Shown here: one piece after another, positions 39,619 to 49,276 of the stretch
How the letters are laid out: the number at the start of each line of letters is the position of its first letter
How positions within the stretch are numbered: the stretch's first letter is position 1
DNA from: CALMEC01 sp963777565
GTDB lineage: Bacteria > Actinomycetota > Thermoleophilia > Miltoncostaeales > Miltoncostaeaceae
Length of the DNA stretch: 64,000 nucleotides
Direction: 5' to 3'
Assembly (NCBI GenBank): GCA_963777565.1
Contig: CAVZQZ010000010.1
Coordinates: forward strand, 186,001 to 250,000
Notes under the pieces: generated by a model
Told to the model about the DNA's origin: nothing
The model's database searches: none
Seen by the model: only the letters and a program-made list of their open reading frames with translations
Position numbers and translations under genes: made by a program

Positions 39619-40691
39619 ATGCTGAAGCCGTTTGATGGACGGCGCATACTCATCACGGGGGGAACCGGTTCGCTCGGTCAGACCCTCGCCAGACGAATCC
39701 TGAGCGGCGCGCATGGTGAGCCCGAGCGGGTCGTCGTATTGCAGCCGGGATGAGGCGAAGCAGCACGAGATGCGCATGGACTACATGCATCTGCGGGTCG
39801 CGACCGACGAGATCATCTACGAGAACTTCAAGCGGACGCTCGAGTTCGTGATCGGCGACGTGCGTGACCTCGAGGCCCTGCGGTCCGTGTGCCGCGGCAT
39901 CGACCTGGTGTTCAACGCCGCCGCCCTGAAACAGGTTCCATCGTGCGAGTACTTCCCGTTCGAGGCGGTCCAGACGAACATCGTGGGGGCGGAGAACCTG
40001 GTCCGCGTCCTGCGGCCGGACAGGAGTTCGGTCCAGCGTGTCGTCGGCATCTCGACGGACAAGGCCTGCAAGCCGGTCAACGTGATGGGGATGACCAAGG
40101 CGCTGCAGGAGCGGATCTTCATCGCTGCGAACATCGACCGGCAGGAGACGGATTTCGTCTGCGCGCGGTACGGGAACGTGCTGGCGTCGCGCGGGTCGGT
40201 CATCCCGCTCTTTCACGACCAGATCGCGCGCCGCGGACCGGTGACGATCACCGACGCGCAGATGACGCGTTTCCTGCTGAGCCTCGAGGACGCTGTCGAC
40301 ACGATCGTGGCCGCCTGCGCAGAGGCGCACCCGGGCGAGATCTTCGTGCCACGCGCCGCGGCCGCCAGGATGACCGACGTCGCCGAGGTGCTCATCGGCG
40401 ACCGTCCGGTCGAGACCCGGATCGTCGGGATCAGGCCCGGAGAGAAGCTTCATGAGTCGTTGATCTCGGACGAGGAAGCCCAGCGCACCGTGCAGCGCGG
40501 TGACTACTACTCGATCAGGCCGATGCTCTCCGAGATCGCGGACGAGCAGCCGGCATCACCGGCCCTCGACGGTGAGTTTGAGTTCGGACCGGTTCGTCGT
40601 CGCCAAGGACCAGGTACACGACTTGCTGGCGCGTAATGGTCTGCTCGTCGAGCAGGTTTTGGACCGCAGAGCGAGCGAACTTCACGCATAG
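39619..40691 (+). CDS. capE: UDP-GlcNAc 4,6-dehydratase/5-epimerase CapE/FnlA-like (frameshifted)
   Basis: First enzyme of UDP-L-FucNAc synthesis. Rossmann motif ILITGGTGSLGQTLARRIL, then SRDEAKQHEMRMDYMH, FNAAALKQVPSCEYFPFEAV, TNIVGAENLV and the active-site stretch STDKACKPVNVMGMTKALQE, where Met replaces the usual SDR Tyr as in FlaA1/PseB/CapE enzymes. One indel near 39750 splits the N-terminus. A second, an inserted G near 40581, hides the true end: with it removed, the tail runs GEFSSDRFVVAKDQVHDLL to the TAG at 40689-40691. The apparent stop at 40634 is therefore probably false. Confidence 0.9.
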
Positions 40692-40726
40692 CCTGGGCTC
40701 CGGAGCAACCGATTGCGAGGTCGAGA

Positions 40727-42011
40727 ATGGGGCTGACGAGGCACCTGTCGGCGTTGAGCGGCATGACGCCGGTGCTCGTCGGGCTCGTCCTGTGGAACGC
40801 GGGCAACTACGTGTACTTCGTCCTCGCGGGGCGCGCCACGGGACCGACGGGGTACGCAACGTTGGCCGCGCTCCTGGCGATCGGCCTGCTGATCCAGATT
40901 CCCGCGGGCGCAATCCAAGTAGGGTTCTCCCGCCGTGTCGCCGCCCTGCCACGGCAATCGCCCGACTCCGCGTGGCTTCTGCGCCGCGTCGCCGCGCACG
41001 GAGCGGTATGGGGAACGGTCGTGGCGCTGATTTCTCGCCGGAGCGGTGACCTGGCTCGTGGCGCCGTCGTTCCCCGATGCCGCAGTCGCGTGGATGGCCG
41101 TCTCCCTGGCTCTGATTCCGCTGCAGGCGGTCGCGGTCGGGATGCTGCAGGGCGAGCAGCGTTTCGCGGCCGTGGCAACGACCCTGGCCATGCTCGGGGT
41201 TCCCCGTCCACTCCTTCTGCTGGCATGTCTTCCGTTCATGGCCGCCGTCACCGCCGCCATGGCCGGGAGCGCTCTCACGATAGTAGTCGCCGCTGCGGTT
41301 GGCCTCCTCCTGGCATTCCCACGCGGGGTTCCGACGGCGGACCCTCCGCCGCGCGAGCTCTGGCGGGCGTTCCTTCGCACCTTCGGCGTGCTGGCGGTCG
41401 GCCTCGCCGGCATCGGATTCCTGCTGAACCTCGACGTGCTCGTCGCGCGCGCGTCGCTCGATGCGCACACAGCCGGGCTCTTCGGCGCCGTCGCCGTCAT
41501 TGCAAAGGCGACGGTCATCATCCCCCAGGCGGTCGCCCTGGTGCTCCTTCCCCGCGTCAGCGCCAGTCATGAGAAGCGGGAGCACACCGGCAACCTGCTT
41601 GTCCTCGGCCTGGCCGTGACCGTGGTCACCAGCGCGGTGGGCGTGGTGATCACCCTGCTGGCCGGGCGGCCGATCGTGGAGCTCGTCTTTGGCACCGAGT
41701 TCGCCGACGGCGCCGACTACCTGCCTGCCCTGATCGCGACGACAGGTCTCACCGGGCTCGTGCTGGTGTTGATGAACCATCAGGTGGCACGAGGGATCGA
41801 TCGCTACAACGTGGTGGTCGCCATCATGGCCGTCGTTGAAGGCGGCCTCTTCGCGGCATTCCACGGGTCGGTGTCCCAGCTGCTGATAGTCGAGTTTATC
41901 GTCGGCGGTTTCGCAGTGGCCATTTACGAGGCGCTCTTCTTCCGCTCGGACGGGGGGATCTGCCGCGCTGTGCGAACGACGGTGAGCCGGCTGCGGTCCC
42001 CGTTGTCGTGA
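40727..42011 (+). CDS. wzx: Wzx-like polysaccharide flippase (one frameshift)
   Basis: About 427 residues with 12 or so helices, of the polysaccharide transporter/MATE-like superfamily. Start MGLTRHLSALSGMTPVLVGL. The early block YVYFVLAGRATGPTGYATLA contains the GPxxYG-like turn typical of these flippases. Later blocks are GFLLNLDVLVARASLDAHTA, GLFGAVAVIAKATVIIPQAV and IVELVFGTEFADGADYLPAL. One extra T near 41035 moves the frame (ALI-LAGAVTWLVAPSFPD when removed). It would flip undecaprenyl-linked repeat units across the cytoplasmic membrane. No Wzy polymerase is recognised nearby. Confidence 0.85.
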
Positions 42012-42080
42012 CGGGGCGGCCGTCAGAATCCCGTGGCGTCGAGTTTGCTGCCATCTGTGACATCAGGAAGGGTTGATCAA

Positions 42081-42875
42081 GTGGAGTCCAACCACCCGTG
42101 CCGGGTCTGCCATACCGCGACTGAGCCCTTCGACCGGGGCCAGGTGCTCGGCCGGGTCGAGGTCATCTATCACCGGTGCCCGGCCTGCGGGTTGGTGATG
42201 GCGCTGGATCCAACCTGGCTCGATGAGGCCTACAGCTCGCCGATCGCGAAGCTCGACATCGGACTCCTCGATCGCTGCCAGATCCTGAGCAACGTCACCG
42301 CGAGCGTGCTGCGTGCCGAGCGGCTCCGGGGCGGGCAGTTCCTGGACTGGGCCGGTGGCTACGGCACGCTCACCCGGATGATGCGGGACCGCGGCTACGA
42401 CTTCAGCCACACCGACCCCATCGCGGCCAACATCTTCGCCGAGGGCCACGATGACCCCGACTTTTCGGGGGGGCGCTTCGACCTGGTGACCGCCTTCGAG
42501 GTGCTCGAGCACCTCACGGATCCCGTGGACTCGCTCAGGACCGTCGCGGACGTGACCGACCGGCTCCTGGTGACCACGCAGGTGTTGCCGGAGCCGCCGC
42601 CGCGTCCGGGGGAGTGGTGGTACTACACCCCGGAGTCCGGCCAGCACATCACCTTCTACACCCATGCCTCCCTGCAGCGTCTCGCCCGCGAGCTTGGCTT
42701 CGACGGGGCGGTCACCAGCGACCTTGTGCACTACTTCTACCGCGGACGTACGAGGGTGTCGACGAAGGCACTGGTTCGCCGGCCGGCGATCGCCTACGGC
42801 GTGGGCCATCTCGCCGCGGTTGCGGACCGCCGGCACTCGTTGCTGCAGTCCGACTTGACCCGCATCACCGGCTGA
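42081..42875 (+). CDS. SAM-dependent methyltransferase with N-terminal zinc ribbon
   Basis: A 264-residue protein. The N-terminus has two Cys pairs (CRVCHTATEPFD and HRCPACGLVMALD) forming a likely zinc ribbon. A class I methyltransferase core follows: LDWAGGYGTLTRMMRDRGYD, a divergent motif I with WAGGYG in place of the usual GxGxG; FDLVTAFEVLEHLTDPVDSL; and WWYYTPESGQHITFYTHASL. Proteins of this build methylate nucleotide-linked or glycan sugars. The GTG at 42081 has AGGAAGGG about 10 bases upstream. It is downstream of the flippase in the same direction and plausibly in the same transcript. Confidence 0.85.
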   Translation: MESNHPCRVCHTATEPFDRGQVLGRVEVIYHRCPACGLVMALDPTWLDEAYSSPIAKLDIGLLDRCQILSNVTASVLRAERLRGGQFLDWAGGYGTLTRMMRDRGYDFSHTDPIAANIFAEGHDDPDFSGGRFDLVTAFEVLEHLTDPVDSLRTVADVTDRLLVTTQVLPEPPPRPGEWWYYTPESGQHITFYTHASLQRLARELGFDGAVTSDLVHYFYRGRTRVSTKALVRRPAIAYGVGHLAAVADRRHSLLQSDLTRITG

Positions 42876-43440
42876 GGCTGGCCCGGGGGGTGGTCGCTCA
42901 GCGCCGCCCGCTCGACGAGTCGCCGGGATGCGAACGCGAGCAGCCAGACGGTCGTGTGGCCGTCGCAATCACGAGTTCAGGGACTCGCGTCGGGTCCGGC
43001 GACCTGAACGATGGTCTGCTGCGCGGAAACGCTCGGATGGAGATGCCGTGCGACGCGTCGCCGAACCGAGGTCGGGACACGGCCCACCGTAGACCGACAC
43101 GAACGTCCACCAACGACACGCACGGGAGTCGACGGTGGGGGCGGCCAACGGCAGTAGGTCGAGCGCCACCGGCCAGGTGAGCGCGATTCGGTCGCGTCAG
43201 CGGTACGCCGCGGCGTCGACCGCCAAGGCCGTAGGGACGTACATCGAGCCGATCGCGTCGGAGGTTTTCGGCATCGAGACAGCGGCCCCCCAGGTGGGCC
43301 CGAGCACCGCCCCGGCGGTCACCCACGCGCGCTTGGCGGGCCGCCCTACGATCTTCGACCGTTCCCGGAACGCTGGAGGAAGGTCTCAGGTCGCTCGGGT
43401 ACGATACTCCTGCCCTGGCAACTGCACCCACGGAGGATCT
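42876..43440. other. 565-base stretch without a convincing gene
   Basis: No frame gives a recognisable protein. A minus-strand frame between about 43210 and 43380 reads VGRPAKRAWVTAGAVLGPTW and SDAIGSMYVPTALAVDAAAY, which could be a decayed fragment, but it has no start or continuation. Near the right end, TACGAT at 43400-43405 and GGAGGA at 43432-43437 look like a promoter element and ribosome binding site for the next gene. Confidence 0.4.
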
Positions 43441-43890
43441 CTGACTCGCCTCGTTCTCATCGGCTTGATCTGCGCGGTCGCTTTGATCGTGGTGGTTCTG
43501 TTCCTGATCCGAACGCGCCGGCTGCAGGAACGGCATGCCCTGATATGGCTGGCGGGGGCGCTGGTGATCGTGATCCTCGGGGTATCGAGCGGCGCGCTCG
43601 CAGGTCTTGCGAGCGTCCTTGGAATCGCCTATCCGCCGTCGGCGCTGTTCTTGGTCGTCGTCGCGTTCTTGGCCTTCGCTCTGCTCGAGGCCACGATCGC
43701 GGTCTCAAGACTGACGCAGCGTGTGCGGAGCCTTGCCCAGCGGCTTGCGATGCTCGACGAAGAAGTCCGGCGATTGCGTGCAGTGGTCGTCCCAGACACG
43801 GATGATGAGCGAGGAGAGTTGGCTCGCATACCGGCTGGCCTGGCGCTGGACCAGCCGCCCGGCGACGGTCGAGACGCGGCGACTGACTGA
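43441..43890 (+). CDS. DUF2304-type small membrane protein
   Basis: About 149 residues. Three hydrophobic helices (LVLIGLICAVALIVVVLFLI, HALIWLAGALVIVILGVSS, SALFLVVVAFLAFALLEATI) are followed by a coiled-coil tail (VSRLTQRVRSLAQRLAMLDE). This is the shape of DUF2304 proteins, which often accompany polyprenyl-phosphate glycosyltransferases. The family N-terminus aligns at the CTG at 43441, and GGAGGA ends three bases before it. There is no ATG or GTG nearby, so either CTG is used as start or the first codon is altered; TTG at 43465 is the next candidate. The acidic tail after about residue 120 overlaps a transposase remnant in another frame. Confidence 0.75.
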   Translation: MTRLVLIGLICAVALIVVVLFLIRTRRLQERHALIWLAGALVIVILGVSSGALAGLASVLGIAYPPSALFLVVVAFLAFALLEATIAVSRLTQRVRSLAQRLAMLDEEVRRLRAVVVPDTDDERGELARIPAGLALDQPPGDGRDAATD

Positions 43891-44035
43891 AGGCCTCGGC
43901 CTGCGATCGCCCTCGGCTTCGACCAACGCCCGTCTCGAAGGGATGAACAGCACCGCCTCGCTCATCAGCCACCGCGCCCGCGGCTTTCGCCGCCTCGACT
44001 CCCTGCTCGCGATGATCACCCTCGTCTGCGGGCGA
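43888..44035 (+). pseudogene. C-terminal remnant of an ISL3-family transposase
   Basis: A second forward frame reads NARLEGMNSTASLISHRARG followed by FRRLDSLLAMITLVCG (43925-44032). This closely resembles the end of ISL3 transposases, where the catalytic Glu lies in the pattern NGRLEGLNxKIRLIxHRxxGF followed by an ALIxLxxLCCGG helix. Nothing of the rest of the transposase is present, so it is a fragment left by a deletion or rearrangement. It begins at the 3' end of the DUF2304 gene, suggesting that the element's insertion or loss reshaped that gene's tail. Confidence 0.65.
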
Positions 44036-44097
44036 GTACCGGTTCAACGATCCACGTTTAGTACCCGAAGCGCTCAAATTCAGGGTCGTGTTTCCCG

Positions 44098-44953
44098 CTA
44101 GCGACGGAGTTGGGCCGCCACGGTCAGCAGCGTCCCGGCGGCGTCGCACACCGCCCCTGACAGCGACCCCCGCAGCCCCGGGCGGTGGATGCGATCGACG
44201 CTGGGCCCGGTATCGGCCGGGCCCACGCGCGGTGGGTCTCGGGTGACGGCGGGGATCCGCCGCCGAGGTGGATGACCGTGGCGGCGGGCGTGACGTACAC
44301 GCCAGCCGGCGCGGCGACGCGGAGGCAAAGGTCGATGTCCTCGCCGTACATGAAGAAGCGCTCGTCGAACCCGCCGACGTCCGTCGAGCACCGCCGTCGG
44401 GCGAGGATCACGGATCCGCTCAGCGACACCACATCCGTCGGCTCGTCGCAGGGCGCCACGGAGGCGGTACTCACCCAGCCGCTGCCAACGCGACAACGCG
44501 GTCCAGGCGCGTCAGGGCGCCGGCGATGCCGAGGATCGTGGGGAACCCGCGCCGGCAGTTCGGGTCAACACGCCCCCGCCCGTCGACCACCCGCGGGGCC
44601 GGGATGCCGACTGCCGGCTCGGCGGCCAGGGCGTCGAGCAAGGCGCGGATCCCGGCGGCATCGATCCGCGTGTCGGGGTTGAGGACGCAGCACCGCGTCG
44701 GCGCGCGGCGCGCCGGATGCCGCGGTTGTTCGCGCGGGCGAAGCCGAGGTTCTCCGGGAGGTCCTCGACGTCGACCCAGGGGTAGCGCGGCTCGGATCTC
44801 GTCGGTGGTGCCGTCGGCCGGAGGCGTTGTCGACGACGATCACCTCCATGCGCGATCGCGGCCCGTGCGGCGTCGAGGTCCGCGAGGCAGTCCAGCACCA
44901 GGTCCCGGCACCGGTACGTCACGATGACCACGCGAGAGCTCGACCGGCGTCAC
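44098..44953 (-). CDS. family 2 glycosyltransferase, rhamnosyltransferase-like (frameshifted)
   Basis: About 285 residues in the GT-A fold. Readable blocks: VVIVTYRCRDLVLDCLADLD, MEVIVVDNAS, DLPENLGFARANNRGIR, VVSLSGSVILARR, and GGFDERFFMYGEDIDLCLRV, the region with the catalytic base in rhamnosyl/galactofuranosyl-type GT2 enzymes, then TVIHLGGGS. Frequent indels (for example near 44490, 44600, 44695, 44790, 44825 and 44935). The GTG at 44953 overlaps the stop of the upstream GT4 (GTGA). It is the last gene of a five-gene glycosyltransferase operon on this strand. Confidence 0.83.
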
Positions 44954-46062
44954 TCGCCGCGCAGGCCGCTCGCACAGCCGCAGGTAGGAGTCGGCGCAGG
45001 CGTCCCAGCGAAGCGCGTCGGCGGCGCGCGCGCGGCCGCCGCGGCGCCCGAGCTCGCGCGCCGCGGTCGCGGGTCGTCGATCAGCGCGCCGAGCGCCTCG
45101 GCCAGCGCGGGCGCGCCGCCGGCGAGGGCGAAGCGTCGCGGCGGCGTCGCCCACCACCTCGAGGTTGGGGGCGTGGTCGCTCACCAGGAGCGCCGCCCCG
45201 GCGGCCATGCCCTCCACGATCACCGGGTGGGTGCCGCCGACCTCGGTGGGCACGCACATCACGCCGCAGCGGTGCACCAGCTCGCGGTAGCCGTCGCCGA
45301 AGACGTAGCCCGGGGAACCGACGTCCGGGCCGGCGGCGGCCTGCAGGTCGGCGATGTAGCGCTCCGCGTACGGGGCGTCGCCGACCACCACCAGCGGCCA
45401 GTCGGCGTCGAGCCGGCGGTGGGCCTCCACCAGCAGGTGGGCGTTGTTCTCGGGCACCAGCCGGCCGACGAACAGGACGAAGCGGCCCGGCTCGACGCCC
45501 AGGCGCTCGGCACCACCCCGCGTCGCCCGGGTCGGGCAGCTCGGCGCCGTAGGGGATCGCAGGGGATGCGCCGGCCGTAGCGGCGCTCGTAGGCGTCGGC
45601 CACGGCCTCGCGAGTCGGTCACCGCGATCGTCGCCGCGCGCGGGGCGAGGCGCTCGGCCATCCGCAGGTAGGCCCGCGCCGGGCCGGACCACTTCGCCCG
45701 CTCCGAGTCCAGCCCGTCGATCTGGAGGATCGACGGGATGCCCGCCAGGCGCGCGAGCGGCACCACCGGGGCGTTGCCGGCGATGAAGTAGAGCGCCACG
45801 TCGGGCCGCGCCCGCGTCGCCAGGTGGCGCGGTGCAGACGAGCGTGTGGACCAGGGTGTCGAGGTGCTTGCTGCGGATCGTCGGCAGGTGCACCAGGCGC
45901 GCGCCGGCGTGGCGTGTCGCGCCGCTCGGTCATGTGGGGCCGGCAGTACACCGTCACCTCGTGGCCGCGGGCGGTGAAGCGCTCGGCGAGGTGCTCCACG
46001 GCGGTCTCGAAGCCGCTGTAGGCGGCGGGGATGCCGCGCGTGCCGAGCATCGCGATCCTCAC
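44950..46062 (-). CDS. family 4 glycosyltransferase, WcaI/RfaB-like (frameshifted)
   Basis: About 370 residues. It begins RIAMLGTRGIPAAYSGFETA, EHLAERFTARGHEVTVYCRP, a form common in GT4 rhamnosyl- and galactosyltransferases. The donor half has LFVGRLVPENNAHLLVEAHR, DWPLVVVGDAPYAERYIADL, YVFGDGYRELVHRCGVMCVP and THPVIVEGMAAGAALLVSD. The frame is broken at several points between 45080 and 45920. The GTG at 46062 overlaps the previous gene's TGA. Confidence 0.83.
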
Positions 46063-47122
46063 GCCGCCACTCCGCGACGCGGCCCACGCCGCCCGGCCCA
46101 TGTCGCGCGGCGTGTAACGCGCCGCGCGCGGAGGCCCGGCCGCGCGCAGGCGGGCCGCCGCCGCCGGCTCGAGCGCCGCGCGAAGGCCCTCGGCGATCGC
46201 CGCCGGGGTGGGCTCCACCAGCACCGCCGCGTCGCCCGCCACCTCCGGGATCGCGCCGCGGTCGCTCGCCACGACGGGGCATCCGCAGGCCATCGCCTCG
46301 ACCACCGGCAGGCCGAAGCCCTCGTACAGCGACGGGTAGCGGTCACCGCGGCCGCCGGTAGAGGTCGGCGAGGTCGTCGTCGCCGAGCGGTCCGAGCCAC
46401 CGCCCGCCCGACGACTCGATGATCTGCGGCCGCGGTGGCCGGCGCGGCCGACCAGCGGCGAGCTCGAGGTGCGGGTCGCCGAGCAGGGCGACGGCCTCCG
46501 CGAGGGCCGCGAGGTTCTTGCGGGGATGAACGTCGCCGACGTAGAGGCAATAGCGGTCGAGCGCGAACTGCCGCCACACCCTGGTCGAGGCGTGGGTCCT
46601 CGGCACGAACGCGGGCGCCGGCACGTTCGACACGACGCTGATGCGATCGGGGTCGACGCCGAGCGTCGCGACGAGGTCGGCCTTCGACGTCTCCGACACC
46701 GTGATCACCCGAGCGGCGTTGCGCACCGATCGGGGCACCATGGCCCCCAGAAGCGCTCGTACGCGCGGCGAGAACCACTCCGGATGCAGGTGAAACGTCA
46801 TGTCGTGCACGACGACGAGGAGCGGGCATGGCGCGCGGAGGGGCGTGACGTAGCTGAAGATCCCGGCGGCAGCTTGCTCGTGGGCAAGTGCCCCCGCGGC
46901 GCCCCATCCCAGGCGCGCGAAGTTGCTGGCGGGGACGTCCACCAGCCGTGCCGCGCCGTCGAGGATCGGGCCCGCCGCGGTGTGGGCCACCAGCGCGAGG
47001 ACCTCGTCATCGCTTGCGGCGGTCTGCGCGAGCGCGTGCGTGAGGAGGGCGTGGAAGCGGGCGTTGCCCGCGTCGCCGGCCTCCGGCTGGCCGACCATGT
47101 GGCAGTCGACCGCGACCCTCAC
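46059..47122 (-). CDS. family 4 glycosyltransferase (frameshifted in 3' part)
   Basis: About 354 residues. The first 235 are in one frame: RVAVDCHMVGQPEAGDAGN, LLVVVHDMTFHLHPEWFSPR, ARVITVSETSKADLVATLGV and DRYCLYVGDVHPRKNLAALA. Indels between 46340 and 46440 then lead into SLYEGFGLPVVEAMACGCPV and VASDRGAIPEVAGDAAVLVE, the nucleotide-sugar site of GT4 enzymes, and into ARYTPRDMG. It ends at the TGA 46059-46061 shared with the next gene's GTG. Its own start overlaps the upstream GT4 stop by four bases. Confidence 0.86.
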
Positions 47123-48192
47123 CGCACCAGCTCCCGGTAGACCTCGAGCGTCTCGCGGGCGACGCGCTCCCAGCCGAACCGGGCGGCCCGATCAGTCGAC
47201 CGCACCCCGCGTGCGGCCAGTGCGGAACGGTCGGCGAGTGCGTCCGTCACGGCCCGGCCGATGCCCGCCGGGCTCGCATCGTCCATGTAAAGGGCGGCAT
47301 CGCCGCCGACCTCGGGCAGCGAGGAGTTCCGCGCGATGAGCACCGGGCAGCCGTGCGCCATCGCCTCGAGCACGGGGAGGCCGAACCCCTCATACGACGA
47401 CGGGTACACGAGGAGCGTCGCGGTGCGATAGAGGTCCGCGAGCGTCGTGTCGTCCACGCGGCCCAGCATCTCGCATTCCGGGCCCGCCAGCCCACGCACG
47501 CGGAGCTCGTCGCTGCCACCGGCGCCGACGATCACGAGCCGGCACGGGGGCGGCTCCGCCGGGGCCGCGTGGAAGTACGCGCGATGCCCCGCGATCAGCT
47601 CCGGGATGCGCTTGCGGGGCTCGAACTCGCCGACCGCGAGGATGAACGGCTCTCGCGGCCGGGGCGCCGCGGTGTCCGGGTCCACCCCGTTCGGGATCGT
47701 GCGGAGCTTCGCCACCGGCACGCCGTAGAGCTCGGCGAGGTCGCGACCGGTCGCATCCGACACGGTGATGACCCGCTGCGCACGTCGCACGCTGCGGCGA
47801 GTGAAGAGGCGGGCGTACCGGCGGAAGAACGCCGGGAAGGTCTCCGGCACCCGCTCCCACGCGAGGTCGTGCACCGTCACCGCGGTCGGCGCGGGCGACC
47901 ACCAGGGCGCCCAGTTGAACGGCGCGTGGATGGCCGCCGCGCCCAGCACTCGGGCACGGACGGGCACCGCGATGTGCGTCCACGCCAGGTCGAGCAGGAG
48001 GTTGCCGAGCGTCGTGAGCCGGTTGCGCCGCGGCAAGCCCGGAGGGCCGTCGAGGAACCGCACCTCCAGGTCGGCGGGGTCGATCCGGCCGATCGCCCCG
48101 CGCAGTCCGTTGACGTGAATCGCCGCGCCGGTCGTCCGCCGCCGCGCGATGCGGGCGTCGACCACCACTCGTGGCCGTCCGAGGTCAGCCAC
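47119..48192 (-). CDS. family 4 glycosyltransferase
   Basis: An intact 357-residue GT-B enzyme. Blocks: VVVDARIARRRTTGAAIHVN, VTVHDLAWERVPETFPAFFR, AQRVITVSDATGRDLAELYG, FILAVGEFEPRKRIPELIAG, EMLGRVDDTTLADLYRTATL and YPSSYEGFGLPVLEAMAHGC. The EX7E motif (E in EGF and in LEAM) is canonical. Mannosyl- and rhamnosyl-transferases of surface glycans look like this. Both ends overlap neighbours by a few bases, indicating one operon. Confidence 0.92.
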   Translation of the reverse strand: MADLGRPRVVVDARIARRRTTGAAIHVNGLRGAIGRIDPADLEVRFLDGPPGLPRRNRLTTLGNLLLDLAWTHIAVPVRARVLGAAAIHAPFNWAPWWSPAPTAVTVHDLAWERVPETFPAFFRRYARLFTRRSVRRAQRVITVSDATGRDLAELYGVPVAKLRTIPNGVDPDTAAPRPREPFILAVGEFEPRKRIPELIAGHRAYFHAAPAEPPPCRLVIVGAGGSDELRVRGLAGPECEMLGRVDDTTLADLYRTATLLVYPSSYEGFGLPVLEAMAHGCPVLIARNSSLPEVGGDAALYMDDASPAGIGRAVTDALADRSALAARGVRSTDRAARFGWERVARETLEVYRELVR

Positions 48193-49276
48193 GCGCGAGG
48201 GCCGTCTGCCAGGCGTGGACGGTGAGCCGGGCGGTGCGCTCCCAGGTGAAGCCCGCGGCGTGGGAGCGGCCGCGCTCGGCGATCACGCCCCGCTGGTCCG
48301 GGTGGCTCGCGAGGTGCTCGATCGCGTGCGCCCAGCCGTCGGGGTCGTCGGGATGCAAGTAGGTCGCCGCGTCGCCGCCGGTTTCGCGCAGCGCGGGGAT
48401 GTCGGCGGCGAGGACCGGCGTGCCGGCGGCGAGCGCCTCGACGACGGGGAGCCCGAAGCCCTCCATTCGCGATGGGACGAGGCATGCCAGCGCGTCGCGG
48501 CGGAGCGCGGCGAGGTGCGCCGCCGGCACGTGGCCGAGCCAGTCGATGCGGCCGGCGGCCCCCACGGCCGTGGCGTACTCCTGCAGGCGGCGCAGGCGCC
48601 TGGCGCTCCAACTTCCGCCCATCACCAGCCGGATTCCCTCGGGCGCCCGGGCGATGGCGTCGATCGCGAGGCGCGGGTTCTTGTGCGGCTCGATGCTGCT
48701 CGCAAACAGCACGTACGGGCCGGCGGGTGTCGCGCCGACGGGTGTCGGCGCGGAGGGCACCCCGAGCGGCGTGACCGTCACGCGGTCAGGGGCGATGCCG
48801 AGGTCGGCGGTCAGCGCGTCCGCCGTCGCTTGGGAGATCGCTGCCAAGTGGGTCGCGCGCCGCAGGCGATGGGTGTAGCGGCGGTAGGCGGCGCGCTGCG
48901 CGGGGTTGGGCGACGGGTGGTGGAGTGGGATCAGGTCGTAGCAGGTGGCCACGGTGGGAATGCGCCGCCCGTCCGGGGTGAGCTCCGGCTGGGTGGCGTG
49001 GACGAGTCGGGGCGCGGCACGGCGCAGCTGCGCCTCGAGTCGCAGCGCCGGCCATGGATCGGGCAGATGGTGCGTGGGCCATCGCGGCCAGCGCACGTCG
49101 CGCGTCGCGAAGCCCGGCGGCGGCGGCTGGCCGGTGATCGTGAGGAGCGTCGGGCGCTCCACCGGCGGGAGAACATGGGTGAGCGCTGCGACGAGCTCGC
49201 GCGTCACCGCGCCGATGCCACGCCCGGCATGGCCACGGGCGAGGGGAGTTGCGTCGAAAAGGACCGGTCCCGGCAT
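48185..49276 (-). CDS. family 4 glycosyltransferase, first gene of the operon
   Basis: An intact 363-residue GT-B enzyme. Blocks: VLFDATPLARGHAGRGIGAV, TVATCYDLIPLHHPSPNPAQ, ATHLAAISQATADALTADLG, VLFASSIEPHKNPRLAIDAI, GRIDWLGHVPAAHLAALRRD and VPSRMEGFGLPVVEALAAGT. ATG at 49276. It heads the minus-strand operon of four GT4 genes and one GT2 that ends at 44098. The 3' end overlaps the following GT4 by eight bases. Confidence 0.92.
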   Translation of the reverse strand: MPGPVLFDATPLARGHAGRGIGAVTRELVAALTHVLPPVERPTLLTITGQPPPPGFATRDVRWPRWPTHHLPDPWPALRLEAQLRRAAPRLVHATQPELTPDGRRIPTVATCYDLIPLHHPSPNPAQRAAYRRYTHRLRRATHLAAISQATADALTADLGIAPDRVTVTPLGVPSAPTPVGATPAGPYVLFASSIEPHKNPRLAIDAIARAPEGIRLVMGGSWSARRLRRLQEYATAVGAAGRIDWLGHVPAAHLAALRRDALACLVPSRMEGFGLPVVEALAAGTPVLAADIPALRETGGDAATYLHPDDPDGWAHAIEHLASHPDQRGVIAERGRSHAAGFTWERTARLTVHAWQTALARG

